A DNA stretch of 20,128 nucleotides from Gammaproteobacteria bacterium (lineage in GTDB: Bacteria > Pseudomonadota > Gammaproteobacteria > HK1), in contig JAJECB010000197.1 in the NCBI GenBank assembly GCA_022822245.1, forward strand, positions 1 through 20,128, in the 5' to 3' direction. Below are positions 1 through 6,622 of the stretch, piece after piece; positions within the stretch are counted from its first letter, which is position 1; every line of letters begins with the position of its first letter. The translations under genes and the position numbers were made by a program. Under the pieces are notes generated by a model. That model searched no databases, was not told where the DNA came from, and was given only the letters and a program-made list of their open reading frames with translations.

Positions 1-240
1 GGCGCGGTCGACACCGGCGCGAACGGAGGCGCCGTCCGCGACGTCGATGCCGACCGGGACCGCTTCGCCGCCCGCCGCCGCGATCTCGCGGGCGAGCGCC
101 TCCAGCCGGTCCACGCGCCGCGCCGCGAGCGCCACCCTCGCTCCCTCGCCGGCCAGGGTGAGCGCGAACCGGCGCCCGAGGCCCGAGGACGCCCCGGTCA
201 CGATCGCGCGTTTGCCGCGGACGCTGAACCTTCCGTTCAT
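1..240 (-). CDS. Short-chain dehydrogenase/reductase (SDR), N-terminal part, cut by left edge
   Basis: Reading leftward from an ATG at 240, the first 80 codons give an N-terminal Rossmann fold. The SDR nucleotide-binding motif TGASSGLG lies at residues 15-22. A basic stretch (AARRVDRL, about residues 39-46) follows beta-2 and would favour NADP(H), and an acidic IDVADG segment sits near residue 65. The catalytic Tyr-Lys motif and substrate loop lie outside the window, so the substrate cannot be inferred. Family: cytosolic NAD(P)-dependent oxidoreductases of about 250 residues. It is divergent from the DsbA-family gene at 426. No clear Shine-Dalgarno sequence precedes the ATG. A TAAGAT hexamer at 249-254 on this strand could be a -10 box close to the start, which would leave little or no leader (weak inference). 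Confidence 0.85.
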   Translation of the reverse strand, partial: MNGRFSVRGKRAIVTGASSGLGRRFALTLAGEGARVALAARRVDRLEALAREIAAAGGEAVPVGIDVADGASVRAGVDRA

Positions 241-274
241 GGCCCGCGATCTTAGCGGGAAGGAACACGGGGTC

Positions 275-318
275 GGAGCCGGGCTTCGGGATCGGGAGCG
301 GAACCTCGTCCCGGCTCC
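275..318. repeat. Inverted repeat in the divergent SDR/DsbA gap
   Basis: GGAGCCGGG at 275-283 is exactly inverted as CCCGGCTCC at 310-318, with 26 nt between. The outer flanks (GGGGTCGGAG from about 270, and CTCCATTT to about 322) resemble the ends of the palindrome at 6546-6599, so this may be a decayed copy of that element. It could also be a regulatory dyad. The rest of the 185-nt gap (241-425) shows nothing beyond the promoter-like site at 390-398. Confidence 0.4.
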
Positions 319-389
319 ATTTCCTTCGTTCATGCGAGGGGGTGCGCTCCCGGGGAGCGGCGCGCAGTTCCGTTCCCCGGGGGGATAGC

Positions 390-398
390 TGCTAGACT
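390..398 (+). promoter_or_regulatory. Extended -10 promoter element for the DsbA/lactonase pair
   Basis: TGCTAGACT reads as an extended -10 (TGN followed by TAGACT, 4/6 to TATAAT). It would start transcription about 22 nt before the GTG at 426. The -35 region is poor (TTCCCC at 373-378), as tolerated for extended -10 promoters. The same TGN-TAGACT arrangement occurs before the Uma2 gene at 14621-14629. Confidence 0.4.
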
Positions 399-425
399 CG
401 CCGCCTCCATCCATGAGGCCCGGCC

Positions 426-1064
426 GTGATCGACATCGACATCGTTTCCGACACCATCTGCCCGTGGTGCTATGTCGGCAAGCGGCGCATCGAGCGGGCG
501 CTCGCCGGGTTCGACGCCGACGAGGTCCGGATCCGCTGGCACCCGTTCCAGCTCAACCCCGGCATGCCGCCAGAGGGCATGGATCGGGCCGAGTACGTCG
601 CCGCGAAGTTCGGCGGCGCGGATGCGGCCCGGGCGGTCTACGACCGGATCCGCGAGGCGGGGGCGGAGGAGGGCATCGCATTCGCCTTCGAGCGCATGCC
701 GCGCACCCCCAACACCTTCGCATCGCATCGGGTGGTGCACTACGCGGCCGGCGAAGACCTGCAGAACGAGACCGTCGAGGCCCTCTTCCAGGCCGTGTTC
801 GTGAACGGACGGGATATCGGAGACCGCGAGTCGCTCCTCGACATCGGCGCGGAGTGCGGCCTCGAGCCGGTCGCGCTCTCGGAGTACCTCACGAGTGCCG
901 AGGACGTCGACGCGCTGCGGGCGGAAGAGGCGCGTTCGCGGCGGATGGGGGTGACGGGCGTGCCGTTCTTCATCATCGGCGGCCGCTACGGGGTCTCCGG
1001 GGCGCAGGACCCCGGCGTGCTGCGGAGCGTGGTCGACAAGGTCGCGGAGGAGTCGATGGCATGA
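426..1064 (+). CDS. DsbA family oxidoreductase, FrnE-like (cytosolic)
   Basis: A 212-residue protein of the DsbA/FrnE (2-hydroxychromene-2-carboxylate isomerase-like) thioredoxin-fold family. The N-terminal strand leads straight into a CPWC active site at residues 12-15. A long helical insertion follows (about 45-165), and the cis-proline loop GVPFF has its proline at residue 180. There is no signal peptide, so it should act in the cytoplasm as a thiol-disulfide oxidoreductase or glutathione-linked isomerase rather than in periplasmic disulfide formation. The GTG start at 426 follows a GAGG at 415-418 and leaves only ten residues before the active site, which is normal for FrnE proteins. Its ATGA stop overlaps the lactonase start at 1061, so the two are translationally coupled. 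The redox substrate is not evident. Confidence 0.88.
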   Translation: MIDIDIVSDTICPWCYVGKRRIERALAGFDADEVRIRWHPFQLNPGMPPEGMDRAEYVAAKFGGADAARAVYDRIREAGAEEGIAFAFERMPRTPNTFASHRVVHYAAGEDLQNETVEALFQAVFVNGRDIGDRESLLDIGAECGLEPVALSEYLTSAEDVDALRAEEARSRRMGVTGVPFFIIGGRYGVSGAQDPGVLRSVVDKVAEESMA

Positions 1065-1945
1065 CCGTGGAAGTGCGCGATCCGCGTTTTCGCGAGGTGG
1101 TCGGGGACGACGCCCCGATGGAGCGGCTCGGCACCGGGTTCGCCTTCACCGAGGGGCCGGTCTGGCACCCGGTGGAGCGCCATCTCATCTTCAGCGACAT
1201 GCCGGGCGATCACATGCGTCGCTGGAGCGAGGCGGACGGGGTCACGACCTTCCGCCAGCCCGCGAACAAGGCGAACGGTAACGCCTACGATCCGGCGGGG
1301 CGGCTCGTCACCTGCGAGCACGCGACGAGCCGGGTCACCCGCACGGAGGCCGACGGCACCCTCACCGTGCTCGCCACCCACTGGGAGGGCCGCGAGCTCA
1401 ACAGCCCGAACGACATCGTCGTCAAGCGCGACGGCGCGATCTACTTCACCGACCCGAACTACGGGCGGCGCGAGTACTTCGGCGTCCCGCGCGAGCAGGA
1501 GCTCGACTTCCAGGGGGTGTACCGCATCGCACCGGACGGGACCCTCGCCCTCCTCGCCGACGACTTCGCTCAACCGAACGGGCTCTCCTTCGACGGCCCC
1601 GAAGCGCGCCTCTTCGTCAACGACACCGAGGGCGGGCACATCCGGGTGTTCGACGTCGAGGCGGACGGCGGCGTCACGGGGGGCGGGGTCTGGGCGGAGG
1701 TGACGGGCGAAGGCGACGGCGCCCCGGACGGCATGAAGGCCGACTCCGAGGACAACGTCTACTGCACCGGCCCGGGCGGAGTCCACGTGTTCGCGCCGGA
1801 CGCGACGTGCCTCGGGGTCGTCCTGGTGCCGGAGGGCGTCGCCAACTTCACGTGGGGCGACGAGGACTTGCGGAGCCTTTTCATCACCGCTTCGACTTCG
1901 CTCTACCGAACCCGAGTGCGGGTTCCGGGCCGCCCCGCCTTCTGA
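1061..1945 (+). CDS. SMP-30/gluconolactonase/LRE family protein
   Basis: A 294-residue six-bladed beta-propeller of the SMP-30/gluconolactonase family: metal-dependent lactonases that hydrolyse sugar or other lactones. The expected divalent-metal motifs are visible: EGP at residues 31-33 (metal Glu), SPND at 115-118 (Asn117), QPNGL at 171-175 (Asn173) and PDG at 222-224 (Asp223). There is no signal peptide, so it is probably cytosolic. The ATG at 1061 overlaps the previous stop (ATGA) and is preceded by GGAGGAG at 1046-1052. Upstream in-frame codons would only extend it into the DsbA gene, so this start is preferred. The pairing suggests a shared small-molecule catabolic or detoxification step. 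The lactone is unknown. Confidence 0.87.
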   Translation: MTVEVRDPRFREVVGDDAPMERLGTGFAFTEGPVWHPVERHLIFSDMPGDHMRRWSEADGVTTFRQPANKANGNAYDPAGRLVTCEHATSRVTRTEADGTLTVLATHWEGRELNSPNDIVVKRDGAIYFTDPNYGRREYFGVPREQELDFQGVYRIAPDGTLALLADDFAQPNGLSFDGPEARLFVNDTEGGHIRVFDVEADGGVTGGGVWAEVTGEGDGAPDGMKADSEDNVYCTGPGGVHVFAPDATCLGVVLVPEGVANFTWGDEDLRSLFITASTSLYRTRVRVPGRPAF

Positions 1946-2224
1946 TCGGAACGCCTCCGGGAACGCGAGAGCGCACCCGAACCCGAACTGCGGACCGCAG
2001 GCGGTTCGTCTCCGTTCTCTGACCGCAGGGGCCGTCAGCCTTCCGGGAGCGCGGGCATTTCGCTTGCATGCAAGACGGGGGCGGTCCCGGCGCGCTGGCG
2101 GCCCTCGTTCCCGGACAACCCCTCATCCCGCCCCGATTTCCCGGCGCCATCGCGTTTCTCTTTGTCACCCGCCGCGCCGCGCACTACGATCGGTTCCCTC
2201 CGAAACCAACGGGAGGAGGGTGCC
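1946..2224. other. Intergenic region with a 12-bp perfect palindrome
   Basis: This 279-nt gap has no convincing gene. It contains a small CTGCG/CGCAG hairpin at about 1988-2000 just after the lactonase, a perfect palindrome CTTGCATGCAAG at 2063-2074, and the promoter at 2162-2190. The palindrome lies roughly 120-135 nt upstream of the predicted transcription start and could be a regulator-binding site for the dehydrogenase gene. Nothing else was recognised. Confidence 0.45.
2162..2190 (+). promoter_or_regulatory. Sigma70-type promoter of the HisD-family gene
   Basis: TTGTCA at 2162-2167 (5/6 to TTGACA) is followed after exactly 17 nt by TACGAT at 2185-2190 (4/6 to TATAAT). Transcription would begin near 2197 and give a leader of about 28 nt containing the strong ribosome site GGGAGGAGG at about 2211-2219, just before the GTG at 2225. 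Confidence 0.65.
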
Positions 2225-3541
2225 GTGCCCCGCCATCTCAAGACCGGGTTGAGCGACGACGCGAAGGCCGATGCGGATGCCAAGGTCCGCCGGACCGTGG
2301 AGGAAGTCCTTGCGGACATCGAGGCCCGCGGCGACGCGGCGGTCCGCGAGTACTCGGAGCGTTTCGACGGCTGGTCCCCGGCCGAGTTCCGCCTGAGCCG
2401 CGCCGCCATCGACGCCTGCTACGGGCGGGTGAGCGCGCGCGAGCGGGCGGACATCGAGTTCGCGCAGGAGCAGATCCGGAACTTCGCCGAGATCCAGAAG
2501 GGGGCGCTGCGCGACGTCGAGCACGAGACGATGCCCGGCGTCGTCCTCGGCCACCGGAACATCCCGGTGAACAGCGTCGGCTCCTACGTGCCGGGGGGGA
2601 AGTACCCGATGGTCGCCTCCGCCCACATGAGCGTGGTGACCGCGAAGGTCGCGGGGGTGAAGCGGATCGCGACCTGCGCGCCGCCCTACGAGGGGGACCC
2701 GAACCCGGCCATCGTGGTCGCCCAGGATCTTGGCGGGGCGGACGAGATCTACTGCCTCGGCGGGGTCCAGGCGGTCGGGGCGATGGCACTCGGCACCGAG
2801 TCCATCGAGCCTGTCGACATGCTGGTCGGGCCCGGGAACATGTTCGTCGCGGAGGCGAAGCGCCAGCTCTTCGGCCGGGTCGGCATCGATCTGTTCGCGG
2901 GGCCGACGGAGACCCTGGTCATCGCGGACGAGACGGTGGACGGGGAGCTCTGCGCGGCGGACCTCCTCGGCCAGGCGGAGCACGGTCCGACCTCCCCCGC
3001 GACCCTCCTCACCACCTCCGAGCGGCTCGCCCGCGACACGATGGCCGAGGTTGAGCGCCAGCTCGAGGTCCTCCCCACCGCCGGAACCGCGGGCCAGGCG
3101 TGGCGCGACTACGGGCAGGTCATCGTCTGCGAGAGCCCGGAGGAGATGGTCGCGGTCGCGGACGGCATCGCCGCCGAGCACGTCCAGGTGATGACCGAGA
3201 ACCCGCAGTACTTCCTCGACCGTCTCACGAACTACGGCGCCCTCTTTCTCGGCCCGGAGACGAACGTCTCTTACGGCGACAAGGTGATCGGCACCAACCA
3301 CACCCTCCCGACTCGGCGTGCCGCCCGCTACACGGGGGGCCTGTGGGTCGGGAAGTTCATCAAGACCTGCACCTACCAGCGGATCACGGAGGAGGCGTCG
3401 GTCGCCGTCGGGGAGTACTGCTCGCGCCTTTGCGCCCTCGAGCACTTCGCGGGCCACAAGGAGCAGGCGGACATTCGCCTGCGGCGCTACGGAGGCCAGA
3501 ACGTGCGCGGCCTCGACGCCCTCCCGGGCACGAGCGATTGA
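2225..3541 (+). CDS. Histidinol dehydrogenase superfamily protein, HpsN (sulfopropanediol dehydrogenase)-like
   Basis: A 438-residue zinc- and NAD-dependent dehydrogenase of the HisD superfamily. Residues aligning with the E. coli HisD metal ligands and catalytic pair are all present: Gln250 and His253 in GQAEHGP, the Glu318-His319 pair in AEHVQ, Asp352 in YGDK before GTNHTLPT, and His411 near the C-terminus. From family knowledge, SYGDK and the YTGGL that follows the TNHTLPT block are closer to the HpsN branch, which oxidises 2,3-dihydroxypropane-1-sulfonate, than to biosynthetic HisD. No histidine-biosynthesis genes are nearby, so a catabolic dehydrogenase is more likely, with the exact substrate open. 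The GTG at 2225 is chosen because GGGAGGAGG lies just upstream and the promoter at 2162 fits; the earlier in-frame ATG at 2162 overlaps the -35 box. Confidence 0.88.
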   Translation: MPRHLKTGLSDDAKADADAKVRRTVEEVLADIEARGDAAVREYSERFDGWSPAEFRLSRAAIDACYGRVSARERADIEFAQEQIRNFAEIQKGALRDVEHETMPGVVLGHRNIPVNSVGSYVPGGKYPMVASAHMSVVTAKVAGVKRIATCAPPYEGDPNPAIVVAQDLGGADEIYCLGGVQAVGAMALGTESIEPVDMLVGPGNMFVAEAKRQLFGRVGIDLFAGPTETLVIADETVDGELCAADLLGQAEHGPTSPATLLTTSERLARDTMAEVERQLEVLPTAGTAGQAWRDYGQVIVCESPEEMVAVADGIAAEHVQVMTENPQYFLDRLTNYGALFLGPETNVSYGDKVIGTNHTLPTRRAARYTGGLWVGKFIKTCTYQRITEEASVAVGEYCSRLCALEHFAGHKEQADIRLRRYGGQNVRGLDALPGTSD

Positions 3542-3602
3542 GACTGCCTGCGCCGACTGAGGCCGAGGCTCGTCAACCGGGTATTCGAAAGGGAGACAGC
3601 GA

Positions 3603-4736
3603 GTGAAGCTGCGACGTCTCAACGCGCGGAACTACCGCAGTCTTCGCAACGAAGACATCGAGTTGAGCGATCTGAACCTGTTCATCGGCGCAAATGCGTC
3701 GGGCAAGAGCACCATTCTCGACGCTCTCCGATTTCTGCACGGGGGAATCCAGGTACGTGACTTCCGAGTCTGGGTATCCGGGCGGGGAGGCATCACCAAC
3801 CTCACGTGGAAGGGAGAAGACACGGATCGCATCGAGTTGACGGTGTTCCTGGAAGATGGGAACAGGAACTTCAAATGGTCTGTCTGGTTGATTAAGGAAG
3901 GGTATGCGTTTCATGTGGAGGAATACCTCGAAATGACACGAGGCCAGTCTGGGTCAAGGCGGCTGCTTGAAGCCGCTCGGGGCCAGGGTTGGTGGCTGTC
4001 GGGCGAATCCGGCGAGCGGGTAGTGCTCAAGCAGGCGCAGACCGCATGCGCCCTGGCCGCCGCCGCCGCGGATGCTTCCTTTCCAGGCCGCGATGTCGCG
4101 GAGTTCATCGGGCGCTGGGGTTTCTTCGATCCGAATCCGTTTCTGCTTCGCCGTGACTCGTCCGGGTTGGATGCGGAAAGGTTTGACCCCCACGGCCGGA
4201 ATCTGGCCGAGACACTCCACTCCCTCCAACGAAGGTCGCCGGAGGTTCTCGAGAGGATTGTCGAGGCAACCCGGGCGGTCCTGGGACTTCCGACGAAGGT
4301 CGAACCCCGGGAATCGGAGCGTGGCTACTATCTCCTGCTGGAGGAACCGGGGCTTCGGTCTTCCGTTCACCAGATAGGAGTGTCCAGCGGGACGCTCCGA
4401 ATGCTGGCCCTGATGACGGCGCTCTTTGCGGAGCCCGAGACGAATCTGGTGGGAATCGAGGAGCCCGAGAACTACATCCACCCGACGGCCTTGTCATCCT
4501 TCGTCGAGCATGTTCGGGCCGCGCAGGGACGAGTCCAGTTCCTGTTGACGACGCACTCTCCCTTGTTGTTGAGCTATCTGGATGATCCGGGTGCCGTTCG
4601 TGTCGTGCAACGCCACGACTCGGAGGGAACGAAGGTTGTGCGCGAGAAGCACCCGGAAGCCGTTCGACGGGCCCTGGACGCTTCGGGGTTCGGCCTCGGG
4701 GAGCTATACGAGACCAAGGGCTTCGGGGCTGACTGA
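3603..4736 (+). CDS. AAA family ATPase (AAA_21/RecF-SMC-like), OLD/PARIS-type partner
   Basis: A 377-residue ABC/SMC-type ATPase. Walker A GANASGKST is at residues 29-37, after a RecF-like N-terminus (NARNYRSL). A poorly conserved middle (about 50-250) takes the place of a coiled-coil insertion. Then come a signature-like VSSGTLR at 260-266, Walker B ending IEEPEN at 285-290, and TTHSP (H-loop) at 316-320. The C-terminal LGELYETKG ending is usual in AAA_21 proteins paired with DUF4276. The GTG at 3603 follows a GGGAG ribosome site. The next gene starts 1 nt after the stop, so the two are coupled. Base composition differs from its neighbours: 3841-3900 is 28/60 G+C by hand count, against 46/60 for 3061-3120 in the preceding gene. 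That suggests horizontal acquisition. The likely role is sensing and DNA or nucleotide binding in an anti-phage module (inference). Confidence 0.87.
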   Translation: MKLRRLNARNYRSLRNEDIELSDLNLFIGANASGKSTILDALRFLHGGIQVRDFRVWVSGRGGITNLTWKGEDTDRIELTVFLEDGNRNFKWSVWLIKEGYAFHVEEYLEMTRGQSGSRRLLEAARGQGWWLSGESGERVVLKQAQTACALAAAAADASFPGRDVAEFIGRWGFFDPNPFLLRRDSSGLDAERFDPHGRNLAETLHSLQRRSPEVLERIVEATRAVLGLPTKVEPRESERGYYLLLEEPGLRSSVHQIGVSSGTLRMLALMTALFAEPETNLVGIEEPENYIHPTALSSFVEHVRAAQGRVQFLLTTHSPLLLSYLDDPGAVRVVQRHDSEGTKVVREKHPEAVRRALDASGFGLGELYETKGFGAD

Positions 4737-4737
4737 G

Positions 4738-5316
4738 GTGATCAAACGCGTGGTCGTCGTGGCATCCGGTGAGACCGAACGGCGCGCCTTGCCGCACCTC
4801 GTTCATCACCTGCGCGAGCGGGAGGTCATCGTGGATGACGTCCGGATTCCGCCCGGCAACAGTGCGCTCAATCCCCGGATGGCAGAGAACCTCATCAGGG
4901 CGACGTGGTACGAGAAAGGAGACTCGCCACCCGACAAGTTCGTGGTCCTGGTGGACGTGGATCGGAGTTCTCCGGCAGACGTGCTTGCTCCGTTCGAGTC
5001 TCTTGCCGCGCGACTGGGCGAAGTCGGTGCACCGATCCGGTATGCGTTCGCTCAGCGCCATCTGGAAGCCTGGTACTTTGCCGATGCCGGGAACCTGCGT
5101 GCGTATCTTGGCCGAGCGCCGGGTCACGTTGATACGTCCCGGCCCGACGAGATTGAGAATCCCAAGCTGGTTCTCAAGCATCTGCTCCGCCATGAGTTGT
5201 ATACGGCGAGGATATCGGGAGAAATCGCGCGCAGCCTCGATCCGGCGACCATCACGCAGCGGAGCCCCAGCTTCAAGGGATTCATGGATGCAGTCATGAA
5301 CGGTCCCCCGGTCTGA
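4738..5316 (+). CDS. DUF4276-family TOPRIM-like protein, probable nuclease/effector of the AAA pair
   Basis: A 192-residue protein that I assign to DUF4276 by motif. GETE lies at residues 11-14 after the first strand, DVDR (a DxD-type acidic pair, Asp73 and Asp75) at 73-76, HLEAW at 108-112, NPK at 141-143, and a C-terminal SPSFKGF at 177-183. An early Glu plus a later DxD on adjacent strands is the TOPRIM metal-binding pattern of OLD-type nucleases. The GTG at 4738 is chosen because it begins 1 nt after the ATPase stop; starting at the earlier open codons would run inside the ATPase gene. Related two-gene logic occurs in OLD-family and PARIS systems, where an ATPase restrains or targets a TOPRIM effector. 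No third gene is evident: the transporter at 5337 begins 20 nt downstream and is of an unrelated type. Confidence 0.78.
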   Translation: MIKRVVVVASGETERRALPHLVHHLREREVIVDDVRIPPGNSALNPRMAENLIRATWYEKGDSPPDKFVVLVDVDRSSPADVLAPFESLAARLGEVGAPIRYAFAQRHLEAWYFADAGNLRAYLGRAPGHVDTSRPDEIENPKLVLKHLLRHELYTARISGEIARSLDPATITQRSPSFKGFMDAVMNGPPV

Positions 5317-5336
5317 GTCGACCGGAATCCACAGTA

Positions 5337-6362
5337 ATGTACGAGTTGCTGGGACTCGAGGCGCTCACCCCGCTCGGGGCCTCGGTCCTCTTCGGCCTCG
5401 CGCTCGGCGGCCTCTATGGTGGGCTCGCCCAGCGCAGCGCCTTCTGCCTTCGCCGCGGCCTCGACGGGCGGTGGCGCGACTGCCTGCCGGCGCTCGGCGT
5501 CTGGGTGACGGGACTCGCCTTCGCGATCGCGGGCACCCGGCTCGCGGTCGCCGCCGGTCTCGTTTCGTTCGAGGGGCACCGCTTTCTCGCCCCGGACCTG
5601 CCGCTCGCCTCCGTGCTGGTGGGCGGCGCCCTGTTCGGGGCCGGCATGGTGCTCGCGGGGGGCTGCGTATCGCGGCTCACGGTGCTTGCGGGGGCCGGCA
5701 ACCTGCGCGCGGGGCTCGTCCTCCTCGTCTTCGCGGTCATCGCCCACGCGGCGATGAAGGGCGCGTTCGCGCCCGTGCGCGAAGCGATCGGCGCCGCGAC
5801 GGTTCCCGCCGGCGGGGCGGCGGCCCTCGCGTCGCTGCCGGGGGGCGAGGTCTGGCCGATCGCGCTTGCGCTCGGGCTCGCGCTCCTCGCGCTTCGCTCC
5901 GGTGCGCCGGGCTCGCGGCTCGCGATGGCGGCGGCGATCGGGCTGCTGGTGCCGCTCGGCTGGATCGGCACCGGCTTCGTGCTCCAGGACGACTTCGACC
6001 CGCTTCCCATGCAGTCGCTGGGATTCACCGGGCCGGTGGCCGCCACCCTGTTCTGGGCGGTGGCCGCCACCTCCATTCCGGCCGGTTTCGGTACCGGCCT
6101 CGTGGCCGGGGTGGTCGCGGGGAGCCTGGTCGCAGCGCTCGCGGCGGGGGAGTTCCGGTGGGAGAGCCTGGAAGGGCCGCGGCAGACCGGGCGCTACCTC
6201 GCCGGCGCGGCGATGATGGGGCTGGGCGGGGTGCTGGCGGGCGGCTGCACGGTGGGGGCGGGCCTTTCCGGGGTCTCGACCGCGAGCATGGCCGCCCTCA
6301 TCGCCCTCGCGGCCATGGTCGCGTCGGCGCGGGCGACGGGGGCGCTCCTGGACGCCCGGTGA
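5337..6362 (+). CDS. YeeE/YedE (TsuA-like) sulfur-compound transporter
   Basis: A 341-residue polytopic membrane protein with many Ala/Gly/Leu-rich segments, of the YeeE/YedE family whose characterised member TsuA imports thiosulfate. The family's cysteine-bearing half-repeats are visible: AGGCVSRL with Cys110 and AGGCTVGAGLSG with Cys304, plus Cys37 in RSAFCLRRG. In TsuA, conserved cysteines relay the substrate through the membrane. The protein is a single full-length fusion of both halves. It faces soxYZ/fccAB tail to tail, which supports uptake or handling of reduced sulfur. The ribosome site is weak (GGAA at about 5323). It starts 20 nt after the DUF4276 gene with no terminator between, so it may be transcribed from that side. 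Confidence 0.88.
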   Translation: MYELLGLEALTPLGASVLFGLALGGLYGGLAQRSAFCLRRGLDGRWRDCLPALGVWVTGLAFAIAGTRLAVAAGLVSFEGHRFLAPDLPLASVLVGGALFGAGMVLAGGCVSRLTVLAGAGNLRAGLVLLVFAVIAHAAMKGAFAPVREAIGAATVPAGGAAALASLPGGEVWPIALALGLALLALRSGAPGSRLAMAAAIGLLVPLGWIGTGFVLQDDFDPLPMQSLGFTGPVAATLFWAVAATSIPAGFGTGLVAGVVAGSLVAALAAGEFRWESLEGPRQTGRYLAGAAMMGLGGVLAGGCTVGAGLSGVSTASMAALIALAAMVASARATGALLDAR

Positions 6363-6464
6363 TCCGGTCGCCGCCAGCCCCGGTCGCGTTGGCGCGGGCT
6401 TGCTCGGATCGTTCGACAACCATTGATTCGTGGCCGTGGCCCGCCGGCCCTTGGGAAAGGCCCC

Positions 6465-6499
6465 TTCTTCCGCGGATCGTGCAATCCGCTCCGGAAGGA
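6465..6499. repeat. Bulged hairpin in the convergent tsuA-like/fccB gap
   Basis: GCGGAT (6472-6477) pairs with ATCCGC (6484-6489) across a 6-nt loop. After a 3-nt bulge the stem continues (6465-6471 with 6493-6499, one G-U pair). It sits between two convergent stop codons and could end transcription from either side, but neither side has a U-tract. Confidence 0.4.
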
Positions 6500-6545
6500 A
6501 CCCGCCTCGGGCCGGCGACACCGCGGCGTTTTCCGGATGGGGCGG

Positions 6546-6599
6546 AATTGGGGCCGGAGCGGGAGTTTCGGAACCGAAAATTCCACTCTGACCCCATTT
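6546..6599. repeat. 54-nt near-palindrome, REP/RAYT-type element
   Basis: The arms 6546-6571 and 6574-6599 are inverted copies matching at 20 of 26 positions around a 2-nt centre (AA), with four of the six differences being transitions. Read on the minus strand, the right arm begins AAATGGGGTCAGAGT. From memory, GGGGTCAGAGT palindromes of this kind are widespread intergenic repeats in Pseudomonadota associated with REP-associated tyrosine transposases. No transposase is in the window. It lies in the 260-nt convergent gap 6363-6622, which has no gene. Confidence 0.6.
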
Positions 6600-6622
6600 T
6601 GGGGCTGCGGTGCTCCGGCCGG

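Noticed and set aside
1988..2027. Small hairpin CTGCG-GAC-CGCAG and a repeated GACCGCAG after the lactonase gene, considered as a terminator
   Set aside because: The stem is only 5 bp with no U-tract.
2165..3622. A 485-codon open frame on the minus strand opposite the HisD-family gene
   Set aside because: It is antisense to a gene with intact catalytic motifs; its translation is Arg/Val/Leu-rich with no family motifs, as expected from high-GC codon bias.
3573..5330. Similar short sequences flanking the AAA/DUF4276 pair (GTCAACCGG near 3573, GTCGACCGG near 5317), considered as attachment-site or target-duplication repeats
   Set aside because: Only 8 of 9 bases match and similarity stops there; in GC-rich DNA this is expected by chance, and no integrase or transposase is present.
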